A stretch of 64,000 nucleotides of DNA from Candidatus Cloacimonas acidaminovorans str. Evry (lineage in GTDB: Bacteria; Cloacimonadota; Cloacimonadia; Cloacimonadales; Cloacimonadaceae). The DNA is taken from contig NC_020449.1 in the NCBI RefSeq assembly GCF_000146065.2, positions 434,001-498,000 of the forward strand, given 5' to 3'. This document shows, piece after piece, positions 52,513 through 62,381 of this stretch. The translations under genes and the position numbers were made by a program. The notes under the pieces are model-generated. The model searched no databases. It worked only from the letters and a program-made list of their open reading frames with translations, and was not told where the DNA came from. Each line of letters begins with the position of its first letter. The first letter of the stretch is position 1.

Positions 52513-53293
52513 GCTGATTGGAAAGCTCCCCAATAACTATCATCAGGTCAATACTATACTGTGTAGTATTGACCTGTTTGATTTATTGAACTATGAACTT
52601 ATTGAGTCCCCTGAAATAATCCTTACCTGCAATATTCCTTCTCTGATATCAACTTCAAATCTTATTTATCGGGTTGCTTCTTATGTAAAAGAACGCTTTA
52701 ATGTTTCTTCAGGCATCAAGATTCATTTAGAAAAGCATATTCCTATTTCAGCCGGTCTGGGGGGAGGAAGCAGTAATGCCGCCAATTGTATTCTGGCTTT
52801 AAATGAAATGTGGCAGCTTAATTTATCCAAACCGCAAATGCATAAAATTGCTTCTCAGTTTGGCAGTGATGTCAATTTCTTTCTGGAAGGAGGAACAGCT
52901 AAAGGAGAAAACAGGGGAGAAGTGATCACAAAACTTCCTTCTATTTTCTTGAATAATATCCTGTTAGTTAATCCCGGAATAGAAATTTCCAGTGCTGAAG
53001 CTTATAAACTTGCCTATCTTCCTAAAAAGCAGGAGCAGCGTAAATTTGATCCTTCCAACCTAATCGGCTCCTGCTTCAATCGTCTGGAAAGCGGTATCAG
53101 AAGTGCTTATCCTGTAATTGACGAAATTATCAATACAATCGGCAGTTTTGGAGCTAAAGTAGCTATAATGAGTGGAAGTGGTTCTACCTGCTTAGGCATA
53201 TTTGATAGTAAAAATGATTTGAAGGCGTGCCGGCAATATTTTAACCAAAAGGGTTTCTGGACTTATACCACCAAAACACGGGAAACATCATAA
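52472..53293 (+). CDS. ispE: 4-(cytidine 5'-diphospho)-2-C-methyl-D-erythritol kinase
   Basis: The 273-residue GHMP kinase is assigned to start at ATG 52472 because this gives the normal IspE N-terminus (SYAKINLFLELIGK); an upstream in-frame ATG at 52439 would start inside the tyrosine tract. It has the ATP loop IPISAGLGGGSSNAANC (near residue 93), FGSDVNFFLEGGTA and the late glycine motif AIMSGSGSTCLGIF. It performs a middle step of the MEP isoprenoid pathway, needed for lipid carriers such as undecaprenyl phosphate. Its first 41 nt overlap the Wzc-like gene in another frame. Confidence 0.92.
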   Translation: MLTASYAKINLFLELIGKLPNNYHQVNTILCSIDLFDLLNYELIESPEIILTCNIPSLISTSNLIYRVASYVKERFNVSSGIKIHLEKHIPISAGLGGGSSNAANCILALNEMWQLNLSKPQMHKIASQFGSDVNFFLEGGTAKGENRGEVITKLPSIFLNNILLVNPGIEISSAEAYKLAYLPKKQEQRKFDPSNLIGSCFNRLESGIRSAYPVIDEIINTIGSFGAKVAIMSGSGSTCLGIFDSKNDLKACRQYFNQKGFWTYTTKTRETS

Positions 53294-53997
53294 TAAAAAA
53301 ACTTCTCACGGATTACCCGGATTTCACAGATAAAGTTTAGCTACCTATAATCCCAAAAACCCGGAAAGTCAAGGGCTTTCACTGCCAAAATAAATATTGT
53401 CCAAAATCTATATTCATAAATCATAAGTGCGATATATAATTCCATTTTATCACAACTGCATTATTAGAGTTAAATACTTTTTCTCTCTTTTAAGAAAAAT
53501 AAGTTTTCGCTCTCTTGACTATCTAATGACAAAGTAACATTCAAGTAACAACCAAGTAACGAGACAACTGCAGTGTTACTTCAGTGTTACGGAGTCGTTA
53601 CTTAATCGTCTATATAACAAGCTATTAGCTGTTTCTAATGATAATGGACAGAAAATAGGAATAATTATATGTGACTTATATAGTTTGGCTAAAAATTAGA
53701 AAGATTTTGAGATAGCGAAGTAGCAAGGTAGCAATATATTTTTCATATTATATTACAGTTATATAATACCATTATTTGAATAAATATTCTTTTGTCCTTA
53801 CGGCGGAAGCAGGAATCCCTACAAGTTCTGAGAAGATAACTGCCTTTTTAATATAGAAACTATTTTATATAATTTGCAAATTTGTGTGGCAGGAAGAACT
53901 TATGGCATCAGGTATTGAGATCGTTATAAGTTATATGCTCCATAAAAATTTTCTCCCCAGTAAATGTTATCAGGGCGCAAATGAGTCCTTACTTAAA
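53294..53997. other. 704-nt gap with palindromic repeat
   Basis: It separates ispE (+) from a convergent minus-strand gene. It contains a degenerate CGGATT/CACAGAT repeat at about 53303-53330, the GTAAC-rich palindrome copy at 53528-53610, and a CGGAAGCAGGAATCC-type sequence near 53800 (a similar string is near 60275). No gene is supported; a 61-codon frame at 53884-54069 overlaps the end of the amidohydrolase gene and is not accepted. Confidence 0.55.
53528..53610. repeat. GTAAC-rich imperfect palindrome, second copy
   Basis: The ends GAC...GTC enclose three AAGTAAC words, a central CTGCAGTGTTAC and GTTACGGAGTCGTTACTTAA. It shares the last string, with one base changed, and the CTGCAG centre with 21232-21300. 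Confidence 0.55.
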
Positions 53998-55212
53998 TCA
54001 TTCTTTATTTCTTCCAGCTACAAGTGTTTCCGTAAGAGAAAATTCCTGTCCGCAAAAAACAAGTTGTGAAATACCGTTATTTTTTAGAGGGTAATTTAAA
54101 GGTGGTTTAAGAAAGACAATATCCGCTTCTTTTCCTATTTCCAAAGAACCGATTATCTCATCTACACCAAGAAGTTTGGCACTACCTAATGTTATATGAT
54201 AAAGTGCCTTGGCAGGTAAAACAGGATAATCGCTTTGACGATAATTCATCATCTTTGTATGATAGAGCATATTCAAAGAGGTTCCGGCACCTACATCACT
54301 ACCAAGACCGTATTCAATACCTGCTTCCTCAATCTTTTGCAAAGGGAATTCTCCACTTTTCAGGAAAAAATTGGAATCCGGGCAATGCGCTATTTTACAT
54401 TTATTTTCTGCCAACATTTTTATTTCTTCATCATTAAGATGAATACAATGGGCAAAAATACTGTGTTGAGTTAGCAAACCTGCTTTTTGATAAACTTCCG
54501 TATAACTCTTATACCCAAAGATTTCCTTCACCATCTCTATTTCTTCTTTGTTTTCAGAAAGATGGGTCTGAATCCAAGCATTATGTTCTATTGCATATTT
54601 AACAACCTCTTTCATCAGTTCCAGTGAACAAGTTGGAGCAAAACGCGGGGTAAAGATATAATCCAGTTTGGCATTTTTCCCGTGCCATTTTTCATAGAGC
54701 AGAATACTTTCTTCCAGTGTCTTATGACTGTTTTGTGGAAGATTTTCCGGGCAGTTCATATCCATCATCGTCATTCCGATTAAAGCTCTAATTCCTGTTT
54801 CTTGTGCAATTTCAAAAGCCATATCACAGGCAGAAAAAAAAGGTGCGGTATAAATGACGCAGGTTGTTGTGCCTGCCTTTAGCATTGCAGAAAAAAAATC
54901 TCGGCTCAGCTTTTCGGCATATTCAATATTTTTAGAGCGTTCTTCTTCCGGAAAAACATATTTATTCAGCCAGGGTAGTAAAGCTGGTTCGTAAAGTCCC
55001 CGAATATAATATTGGCTTAAATGCGTGTGTAAGTCAATAAACCCGGGCAAAGCATATTCGTTAGACCTGTCTTCATCTATTCTCCCTTGAAATTCCGATA
55101 GCGGTGTAATAGCAGATATTTTACTTTCTTCAATGCTGATAACCTGTTTCGGTAAAAATTGTATCTCTTCAGGGGAAATAGGATTAACGATGTTACAAAG
55201 GATGTTTTTCAT
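53998..55212 (-). CDS. Guanine-deaminase-like amidohydrolase
   Basis: The 404-residue amidohydrolase has the metal pair in LPGFIDLHTHLSQYYIRGLY, then PALLPWLNKYVFPEEE, TFTPRFAPTCS-like IFTPRFAPTCS, IQTHLSENKEE, FAHCIHLNDEE, AHCPDSNFFL and the late Asp in GLGSDVGAGTSLNM. The WLNKYVFPEE segment and the PRFAPTC motif are typical of guanine deaminases, which turn guanine into xanthine and ammonia. Other TRZ/ATZ-type deaminases remain possible. With punA in the window it suits purine degradation. The ATG overlaps the upstream FG-GAP gene stop by 4 nt. Confidence 0.85.
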   Translation of the reverse strand: MKNILCNIVNPISPEEIQFLPKQVISIEESKISAITPLSEFQGRIDEDRSNEYALPGFIDLHTHLSQYYIRGLYEPALLPWLNKYVFPEEERSKNIEYAEKLSRDFFSAMLKAGTTTCVIYTAPFFSACDMAFEIAQETGIRALIGMTMMDMNCPENLPQNSHKTLEESILLYEKWHGKNAKLDYIFTPRFAPTCSLELMKEVVKYAIEHNAWIQTHLSENKEEIEMVKEIFGYKSYTEVYQKAGLLTQHSIFAHCIHLNDEEIKMLAENKCKIAHCPDSNFFLKSGEFPLQKIEEAGIEYGLGSDVGAGTSLNMLYHTKMMNYRQSDYPVLPAKALYHITLGSAKLLGVDEIIGSLEIGKEADIVFLKPPLNYPLKNNGISQLVFCGQEFSLTETLVAGRNKE

Positions 55213-57878
55213 TGTTCAACTTTCCTGATCTTGATTACTTTAGCTTTGCCAATGCCAAAATGCAGTTCCGGAGCATTCTGAGAACCGGTTCCTTTGGCAC
55301 TGCAAAGTTCCCGTATAAATTTTTGTTTTTTATGAAAAGGCCGTTTTACAGTTATTTCCACCCTGGTGCCAAAAGCAGGACTATTAGGAACTTTGGCAAA
55401 ATTCTCCGCTTTATTTTCCAGTAAGACAATATTGTTTTTCCAATAGGGCTTAATAAAAAGACCTTTATTCTTTGTTATTGTCCCATTATGCAATATCTTA
55501 GCTCCATTGCCACTGCCTACAACAAGGTCCTGTAAACCATCTCTATCTAAATCTGCACAGGCATTTCCCCAACCGTTATAAACCCTGGCTCCAGCAAGCC
55601 AGGTTACATCTTCAAAAGTGCCATCGCCTTTATTATGATAGAGATAGCTTCGTTCATTCTCATAAACGGAAGTGATAAACAAATCCAGGAAGCCGTCATT
55701 ATCAGCATCAAAGAAAAGAGGATCGCTATGCAATTCGTCGTATTTTATTCCTGCCTGCGCGGTTACATCGGTAAATTGCCAATAGTAAATAGTGTCTTTT
55801 TCCACAATCCTATAAGTTAAGCCATCATTCCTCAGGAGCATACTGATATCGGAAATATCTATATAACGGGGATGAGCAAGGTTAGCAACAAACAAATCCA
55901 AATCGCCATCATTATCATAATCACCCCAGTCAGCTCCAATGCTGTGACCATAATATCCATTTTTATATGTTCCTGCTATGCCGTAAAGAGCGGCTACATC
56001 AACAAAAAGAGTATCTATCTGTTGCCAGCAGAAATTATGGCTCAAACGGTAGTTGGTTACATATATTTCCTGTTTTCCATCGTTATCAAAATCAGCAGGG
56101 GCAACTCCTCTTCCGGGTAAACCGGGATTATCAGTATAAGAGGGTTTGCGAAAGCCATAAGCATCACTTTTATCCGTAAAATAGCCACCCTCGTTTTTCC
56201 AGAAATAATCCGGAAAACCGCTCCGCTTCAGCCAGATTTCATAATTGGCAGAATAGAGTGAAGGGTAACCTTTTTGGTCAATATCAATCCAGGCAACAGC
56301 TTCTGTAGGATAAGTATCATCAATATCTCCGGCTCTTTCATTCACATTCACAAACCTTATATTATCCATATTTTTCAGCAACTGGTCACCTCTTCCTTCA
56401 GCAGAATGGCTATAGGAAACCAAATCTAAAAGTTCGTCTTTATTAAAATCGGCAAAAATGCCTCCACTGCTACTCAAATTAGCCAAACCAGCACTGTCCG
56501 TTAGCTCTGTAAACTTCATCTTTTCTTCATTTCTATAAAGGTATTTGCCGTTGAAAAGAATATCCGTAAAACCGTCTGAATTATAGTCCGCCAAAGCAAC
56601 TCGTGTATATCCTTTGCCGTTAAGACCCGCATTTTCGCTTTTATCTTTAAAGCAGATTCCCTTATAGTTCATCATTTTGCGCATCCATTTTAGCGGTTCT
56701 TCTTTTATTTTAAGGTCGGTATGCAGTTTTGTTATCAGTGCCATTGCTTCTACATCATATCTATTACGGGGTGAACCTGAAATCAAACATTGGGTAAGAT
56801 GTTCTGCCGCTTTTTGTTTATCTGTTTTCTTTCCTGTCAGTAGCAATGCTTTAGCTGTCCAGAAATGTTTTTCTGCCAGTTCGCCACGATTATTGTTACT
56901 GAATTGCACTTGAGCAAGTATTGCAAGCAGTTCCTGTTGTTGTTTCAGCTTATTTTTCTCCAGCATCGGGATATCCAATTCGTCACCAAAAAGTCCGTAG
57001 GGCTCAATTATCCTATAAAACAGCAATTTTGCCTGTTGTTGTAAAACTCTTGCTTTCCAATCATCAGCGCTATAAATATCATAAAGCAAGGTTTGTTCGC
57101 TATCCGACACAGCCAATGTTAAATATTGTTCTGCCAGTTCCAGCAGGTTTTCTTTACCTTCAAAATCCTTTCTGAAAGTGGGGGAGAGCAAAAACAGAGA
57201 AGCAATATATGCGGAAACAGGATCTAAATTAGCGCGTTGGGGCAGTGCCTTTATCATTTCTTGCCAATTTTTACGGTTGGCAAAATGATAAAGTTTATAG
57301 TATAAAGCAATAGAACGATAGCGGGAATGGGGATATTTCATTTCAAATTCATTCAACAGATTAAAGGCGAGAGAGTCGTTGCGCTCAATACTGATTTCAT
57401 CAATCAAATCCTTTGCCATTGCTTCAATGATTGTGTTATACTTTTTGGTTGTGGCAATTTTGGCATATAGTTCTTCTTCACTGCATCTTTTTGTGTAGTA
57501 AAGCCAAACAGCACTATCCAAAGAATCGGTTATTGCTTCTGTGATAGCACTAAAATCATTATAGAAGGTTAAGGAATCAACTTCTTCCGTTTCACAGAGA
57601 ATCAGCCACTGTAAAGCATCTTCCAAAGAGTTATAATTTAGCGCTAAACGCTTATGGCATTGTTTTGCCAATTCTGGTAAGTTTGCTCTATGGGAATAAT
57701 TCAAAACCGTTTGCAGGTCTTCTTCATCTCCATATAAAACTTTTGCCTGAATTGTTTCGTCGTATTTCGCAAGAATCTGAAATTGTTCCTTAGCGCATAA
57801 AAAATTGATTTCTTCATTGGTAATGGCATAACAGCCGAAGGCAAGTAGAATAAAGATAAACAAATTGATATATTTCAT
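55209..57878 (-). CDS. FG-GAP/VCBS repeat protein with ASPIC/UnbV C-terminus
   Basis: The 889-residue exported protein has an N-terminal signal with a possible lipobox ILLAFGC (lipidation of Cys16 possible), a long helical TPR-like region (about 20-400), then FG-GAP/VCBS repeats (about 425-790; ALADYNSDGFTDILF, GIFADFNKDELLDLV, ADFDNDGKQEIYVTNY, GDYDNDGDLDLFVANL, DADNDGFLDLFIT, ADLDRDGLQDLVVGS). The Asp-rich loops bind calcium in such propellers. The C-terminus is a UnbV domain (ELCSAKGTGSQNAPELHFGI). It is a surface or periplasmic protein of unknown ligand. It is co-transcribed between hslO and the amidohydrolase gene with 4-nt overlaps. Confidence 0.85.
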   Translation of the reverse strand: MKYINLFIFILLAFGCYAITNEEINFLCAKEQFQILAKYDETIQAKVLYGDEEDLQTVLNYSHRANLPELAKQCHKRLALNYNSLEDALQWLILCETEEVDSLTFYNDFSAITEAITDSLDSAVWLYYTKRCSEEELYAKIATTKKYNTIIEAMAKDLIDEISIERNDSLAFNLLNEFEMKYPHSRYRSIALYYKLYHFANRKNWQEMIKALPQRANLDPVSAYIASLFLLSPTFRKDFEGKENLLELAEQYLTLAVSDSEQTLLYDIYSADDWKARVLQQQAKLLFYRIIEPYGLFGDELDIPMLEKNKLKQQQELLAILAQVQFSNNNRGELAEKHFWTAKALLLTGKKTDKQKAAEHLTQCLISGSPRNRYDVEAMALITKLHTDLKIKEEPLKWMRKMMNYKGICFKDKSENAGLNGKGYTRVALADYNSDGFTDILFNGKYLYRNEEKMKFTELTDSAGLANLSSSGGIFADFNKDELLDLVSYSHSAEGRGDQLLKNMDNIRFVNVNERAGDIDDTYPTEAVAWIDIDQKGYPSLYSANYEIWLKRSGFPDYFWKNEGGYFTDKSDAYGFRKPSYTDNPGLPGRGVAPADFDNDGKQEIYVTNYRLSHNFCWQQIDTLFVDVAALYGIAGTYKNGYYGHSIGADWGDYDNDGDLDLFVANLAHPRYIDISDISMLLRNDGLTYRIVEKDTIYYWQFTDVTAQAGIKYDELHSDPLFFDADNDGFLDLFITSVYENERSYLYHNKGDGTFEDVTWLAGARVYNGWGNACADLDRDGLQDLVVGSGNGAKILHNGTITKNKGLFIKPYWKNNIVLLENKAENFAKVPNSPAFGTRVEITVKRPFHKKQKFIRELCSAKGTGSQNAPELHFGIGKAKVIKIRKVEQ

Positions 57879-58756
57879 TTTTGTTCCTGCAGTTGTTCAA
57901 TTAAGCTCTGGATATCTTCAGAGCTAAAATTATATTCCTTATTGCAATAGAGGCAAACGGGTTTGATGCCTTCCTTTAGTGATTGCAGTTCCTCTTTTCC
58001 TAAAAGCAATAATGCCTTACTGAATAGTTCATAGCTGCAATTACAACGATAGGCGATTTCTTTTTCTGCGTTAATTTGCCACTGAAGTCCCTTGAACACA
58101 AAACGGGAAAGGATTTCGGGAATTGATAATCCCATATCCATCAAGTCGCTGAGATTGGGAGTTTGTGCTATATTTTCCTTAATCACATCAGCTATTTTTT
58201 TATCCGCATAAGGTAGCTGTTGAATAATAAAACCTCCTGCAGAGCGCACTTTTGCTTCTTTATCAATTAAGATTCCCAAATTTACCGCTGTAGGTATTTG
58301 TTCTGATTGTTGATAGTAGTAAGCCAGGTCTTCGGCAATTTCTCCGCTGATAAGTTCTATAGTGCTAAAATAAGATCTTGTTCCTTTTTTATCTTTGCTG
58401 ATAGTTAAAGTTCCTTTTCCGACTGCTTTGCCTACCTTAAAGTTATCTTCTCTGGTTGCATAAAAGAGGCGGGGATTTTTTGTATAGCCACGCAGAAAGC
58501 CATTTTGCGTGCAGATTACAATTGCACCTTGAATATCACCTTCGCAATCTATTCTCATTGTAATTTCACTTTCCTCATCTTTCAAGTCCCAGGAAAGCAT
58601 TGCTGCTGCTGAAATCATTCTTCCTAAAAGCAAAGTGGCAATTGGAGAAAGGTCATGTAAATCGCGAGCGGTTTGCACACAATTAGTACTATTAACGGCA
58701 AAAACCCGAAAATTATTGTTATGAACTGTACCGCGTAAAATGTAATCCTTAGTCAT
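57875..58756 (-). CDS. hslO: Redox-regulated chaperone Hsp33
   Basis: The 293-residue protein starts at the ATG ending at 58756, inside the end of the SpoIID-like gene; a TTG three bases earlier is possible. It has the N-terminal substrate domain (ISAAAMLSWDLKDEESEITM, GDIQGAIVICTQNGFLRGY) and the redox switch with CNC (near 238) and CLYC (near 271), a zinc-binding four-cysteine arrangement. Oxidation releases zinc, unfolds the linker and activates holdase activity. Its stop overlaps the next gene by 4 nt. Hsp33 fits an organism exposed to occasional oxidative stress. Confidence 0.93.
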   Translation of the reverse strand: MTKDYILRGTVHNNNFRVFAVNSTNCVQTARDLHDLSPIATLLLGRMISAAAMLSWDLKDEESEITMRIDCEGDIQGAIVICTQNGFLRGYTKNPRLFYATREDNFKVGKAVGKGTLTISKDKKGTRSYFSTIELISGEIAEDLAYYYQQSEQIPTAVNLGILIDKEAKVRSAGGFIIQQLPYADKKIADVIKENIAQTPNLSDLMDMGLSIPEILSRFVFKGLQWQINAEKEIAYRCNCSYELFSKALLLLGKEELQSLKEGIKPVCLYCNKEYNFSSEDIQSLIEQLQEQK

Positions 58757-60242
58757 CAATCCAATCCTTGTTTATTGTTGTTCCCGGATAATAGTGCTGT
58801 AAAATTTCCTCATATTTTGTTCCTTTTCTTGCCATTCGCAAAGCTCCAACCTGACACATTCCAACTCCATGACCTGCACCTCTGCCTTTAATTTTTATAT
58901 TTGGCTTGGGGATAATTATTACAGTACCATTAGCAATTTGGTAAGGACCTTCAATATAAAAGAACGACGAAAGCAGGTTTCCGAAAACCTGACGGATTTG
59001 ATATTCGCTATTTAAGCTAATTGTCTCATTTCCGATCAGTTTTACTTTAGTGATGCGTCCGGAAGAGCCGCGCTGAAGAATTTCAATTCTGCTGATGGAA
59101 CTTAAACCTGCATTTTTTGCCAATTGATTAAGTGAAATGGATTTATGCCAGGAAAGCGCACCGCGTTCCCAGGAACTCATTTCTTCTTCTGCCAAAGGTT
59201 TATCTATCCACTCGCGAGCATCTTTTTCTTTGCTTAAATCAAAGGAATTAACTGCATTGAGACAGGTGACACCTTTTAAATAATCAATCGGTTTACCTTT
59301 CCAGATAATATCAGCTGCTTCCGTTTTTCCTCCACAGCAACTATGATAGGTTGTTTCAGCAAGATTTCCGTTATAAAACAAAACCTCTGAAGCACATTCA
59401 TAAACAGCTTGCAGGATTTGTTCATTCAGCAAATATTTTCCTTTATAAACCTGGCAGTGAGTAGAATTGCATAAATCGTAACCATCGGTTTTATGTTTGT
59501 TATTCAATAGCAAAGTTAGGGCATGAGTTCTTGCTGCAACTATTTGTGCTTTAAGTGCTTCTGGGGGAGCATTGTCACCAATTTCATTTTGCACTACTCC
59601 GGCAAGATAGGTCTCTAAAGGCAATAATTGATTCAAGATAATCTGTTTTTTTACGGTCTTGAGAATAAAATCGCCGCTATAATCATAGCTATCTCGGTTA
59701 AAATAGATTTCTTCCTCGGAATGAATTTTCAGGGGTGTTTCCATATAGCAAAGATTTCCCGTAGCATCTTGAATCTGAACAGTGGAATTAAGCAATTGCA
59801 CTTCTTTGATTTTATCTATAGGAATACCCTGTTTAGAGGCATATTGTTTTGCCTCTTCTTCCGTAGTAAAACTTTCCGGCAGAAAGTGTTGAAGCTCCTT
59901 TTTAATTTTCAGGCGGGAATTTTCCCAGGCAAAAAAATCCCTAACTACCGCTTGTTCATCATCCTGGGCTGCATAAACAATCTCTGTAAAGTCCAGAATA
60001 GCATAATGGACAAGGGTTTCCGGATTCATAATGTTAATTGTGATAGCGGAATCAAAATTGCGCGATATTAGTCCATCCGTTTCTGCTATAGTTATATTGG
60101 CATTTTTCCCTTTGGGAGTAATAGTTAGTTGAGGAGAAGCAGTTAAATTGATTTCCAGGTTGAGTTCACCTTTTATAAATTGGGCTCCAGCAAGCAAGTT
60201 AAGACAAAGTAGCAGCAAAATTATCAGGTAGTTACGCTTCAT
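58749..60242 (-). CDS. SpoIID/LytB-domain exported protein
   Basis: The 497-residue protein has a signal peptide (about 1-20), an N-terminal beta-rich region and a SpoIID domain (about 200-497) with LETYLAGVVQNEIGDNAPPE, ALKAQIVAARTHAL, HCQVYKG, a CCGGKTE motif and the final GRGAGHGVGMCQVGALRMA. SpoIID is a lytic transglycosylase in spore formers; in Gram-negatives the family is thought to act on the peptidoglycan or bind division sites. Sporulation is not implied. AAGAGAA lies before the ATG. The stop overlaps hslO by 8 nt. Confidence 0.88.
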   Translation of the reverse strand: MKRNYLIILLLLCLNLLAGAQFIKGELNLEINLTASPQLTITPKGKNANITIAETDGLISRNFDSAITINIMNPETLVHYAILDFTEIVYAAQDDEQAVVRDFFAWENSRLKIKKELQHFLPESFTTEEEAKQYASKQGIPIDKIKEVQLLNSTVQIQDATGNLCYMETPLKIHSEEEIYFNRDSYDYSGDFILKTVKKQIILNQLLPLETYLAGVVQNEIGDNAPPEALKAQIVAARTHALTLLLNNKHKTDGYDLCNSTHCQVYKGKYLLNEQILQAVYECASEVLFYNGNLAETTYHSCCGGKTEAADIIWKGKPIDYLKGVTCLNAVNSFDLSKEKDAREWIDKPLAEEEMSSWERGALSWHKSISLNQLAKNAGLSSISRIEILQRGSSGRITKVKLIGNETISLNSEYQIRQVFGNLLSSFFYIEGPYQIANGTVIIIPKPNIKIKGRGAGHGVGMCQVGALRMARKGTKYEEILQHYYPGTTINKDWIDD

Positions 60243-60344
60243 TTCTCTTTATGCTATCAAAAAGAGGTTGTCATTCCTGCGGAAGCAAGCATCCAGATAA
60301 AATTGAGTAAAATAAACACATTTTCAAGATGAATACGATATAAA
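60243..60344. other. Short gap between metG and spoIID-like genes
   Basis: It carries a CCTGCGGAAGCAAGCATCC sequence like one near 53800 and the spoIID-like gene's likely promoter. Nothing else is recognised. Confidence 0.4.
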
Positions 60345-62381
60345 TTATTGCACAACTGCACCAGGAATTCCTTCTCCGTCAGGAATTAAAAGCAGTAATT
60401 TTCCGTTGGAATCGGCAGCCAGAATCATTCCCTGCGAAGTTATTCCTCTAATTTTTCGCGGTTCAAGATTTACCAGCATTAAAACGGTTTTACCAATTAA
60501 ATTATTTGGTTCGTAATCAACTGCAATTCCGGCAATCAATTCGCGTTGTTCAATGCCGATATCTACCTTTAATTTTAACAGTTTATCCGTTTGAGGAACT
60601 CTTTCTGCGGTTAATACTTTGGCTAAGCGCAAATCCAATTTGGCAAAGTCATCATAACTGATTAACTCTTTCAGCGGAGCTATTTCCGGAGTGTTAAAAT
60701 CCGATTTGTCACCTTCATTTATTATTGCTTGTGAATGCAGTTTGGCAATCTGTGCTTCAATTTCTTTATCCTCTATTTTCCGGAAAAGGGGTTTAATTTC
60801 GTTTAAAACGATATCTCCCAATAAATTATATGCTTCGCTGAACTTGCAATTATCATCCAAATTCATCATCTGCCTTAAATACCGCATAGACCTTGGCATA
60901 ATTGGACTAAAGGCAACGGATATTTTTGCCAGTAAATTAGAGCAAACATAAAGTGTTTCGTTAGTTGCATCTCTATTTTCTTTCAGCTGTGCCCAGGGCT
61001 TGTTTTCGTCAAAATAGCGGTTTCCCAACCGAGCTATATCCATTATCAGACGCGTATTTTTCTTCACTTGATAGTTCAGATAATTTTCCTCAATTTCTTT
61101 TAAGAGCTTATCTGCTTCAGCTATTGCCTTATTAGCCGTTTCACTTAAGGCGCAGGCAGTTATTTTACCCTCAAAATTCTTGTTAGCAAAGGCAAAAACC
61201 CGGTTGGCAAGGTTGCCCAAGGTATTATTCAGCTCAATATTTATCTTATTTTGAAAATCCTTAAAACTGAAATCGGAATCTTGTCTTTCGGGAGCGTTAA
61301 CTGCCAAATAATAACGCAGATACTCACTGTCAAAATCCTGAATGAATTCGTCTACCCAAATTGCCCAATTCTTACTGGTAGATATTTTTTTTCCTTCCAA
61401 ATTCATAAATTCATTTGCCGGAATATCATAAGGCAGGCAATAGATAGTATCCTGTCCCATCAGCATTGAGGGCCAAATAAGCGAATGAAAGATAATATTA
61501 TCCTTTCCGATAAAATGAATTAAACGGGTTTCAGGATTTAACCAATATTCCTTCCATTTTTCCGGTTGACCTATTTTTTCTGCCCATTCCACAGTAGCTG
61601 AAATATATCCTATGGGAGCGTCAAACCAAACATAAAGAACTTTGCCTTTTGCTTCGGGAAGGGGAACAGGAACTCCCCAGGATAAATCCCTGGTAACGGA
61701 GCGTTCAACTAAACCCTGGTCAAGCAAACCCAGAATAAAATTCCGCACATTTTCTTTCCAATAGTCCTTTGTGGCAAGCCAGCGTTTAAGTTTTTCGCGA
61801 AATCCTTCCAGTTGCAAAAACCAGTGTTTGGTCTCTTTAATTACGGGAGTTGAACCGCATATTTTACATTTCGGCTCAATCAAGGTTGTCGTTTCGTAAA
61901 TTTGACCGCATTTATCACACTGATCACCTCTTGCATCTTCAAAACCGCAAAGGGGACAAATTCCTTCCACATATCTATCAGGGAGATAGCGTTTATCTTT
62001 TTCGCAGTAAAACTGGAGCGTGTTTTTGGGTTTGATATAACCCTTATTATATAATTGCAGAAAGAAGTCAGCAGCAAGTTTATAATGAGGGGGACGGGAA
62101 GTTCCGCTGAAATTATCAAATTCAATACCGATACCCTCAAATGCTTTTTTAATACTATTATGATAATAATTTACTACTTCCTGAGGTGTAATTCCTTCTT
62201 TATCAGCTGTTATGGATATTGGAGTGCCATGTTCATCCGTTCCACAAATGTAAATAACATCTTCACCCTTCAAACGCAAATAGCGAACAAAAATATCTGC
62301 CGGTAAATAAGCCCCGGCTAAATGTCCGATATGCAATTTTCCATTAGCGTAAGGAAGGGCGCTGGTAACTAAATATTTCAT
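60345..62381 (-). CDS. metG: Methionyl-tRNA synthetase with C-terminal tRNA-binding domain
   Basis: The 678-residue class I synthetase has HIGH-type motif LPYANGKLHIGHLAGAYL, zinc knuckles CPLCGFEDARGDQCDKC and CKIC, the KMSKS-equivalent GKKISTSKNWAI, an anticodon-binding helical domain (about 380-530) and a C-terminal EMAPII/Arc1p-like tRNA-binding domain (about 565-678; LDLRLAKVLTAERVPQTDKL, GITSQGMILAA). It charges tRNA-Met. The start behind GAGGAACAGGT overlaps the aspartokinase stop by 4 nt. Confidence 0.96.
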   Translation of the reverse strand: MKYLVTSALPYANGKLHIGHLAGAYLPADIFVRYLRLKGEDVIYICGTDEHGTPISITADKEGITPQEVVNYYHNSIKKAFEGIGIEFDNFSGTSRPPHYKLAADFFLQLYNKGYIKPKNTLQFYCEKDKRYLPDRYVEGICPLCGFEDARGDQCDKCGQIYETTTLIEPKCKICGSTPVIKETKHWFLQLEGFREKLKRWLATKDYWKENVRNFILGLLDQGLVERSVTRDLSWGVPVPLPEAKGKVLYVWFDAPIGYISATVEWAEKIGQPEKWKEYWLNPETRLIHFIGKDNIIFHSLIWPSMLMGQDTIYCLPYDIPANEFMNLEGKKISTSKNWAIWVDEFIQDFDSEYLRYYLAVNAPERQDSDFSFKDFQNKINIELNNTLGNLANRVFAFANKNFEGKITACALSETANKAIAEADKLLKEIEENYLNYQVKKNTRLIMDIARLGNRYFDENKPWAQLKENRDATNETLYVCSNLLAKISVAFSPIMPRSMRYLRQMMNLDDNCKFSEAYNLLGDIVLNEIKPLFRKIEDKEIEAQIAKLHSQAIINEGDKSDFNTPEIAPLKELISYDDFAKLDLRLAKVLTAERVPQTDKLLKLKVDIGIEQRELIAGIAVDYEPNNLIGKTVLMLVNLEPRKIRGITSQGMILAADSNGKLLLLIPDGEGIPGAVVQ

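Noticed and set aside
53884-54069. 61-codon + strand frame
   Set aside because: It runs into the 3' end of the amidohydrolase gene on the other strand, has no family resemblance and no clear RBS.
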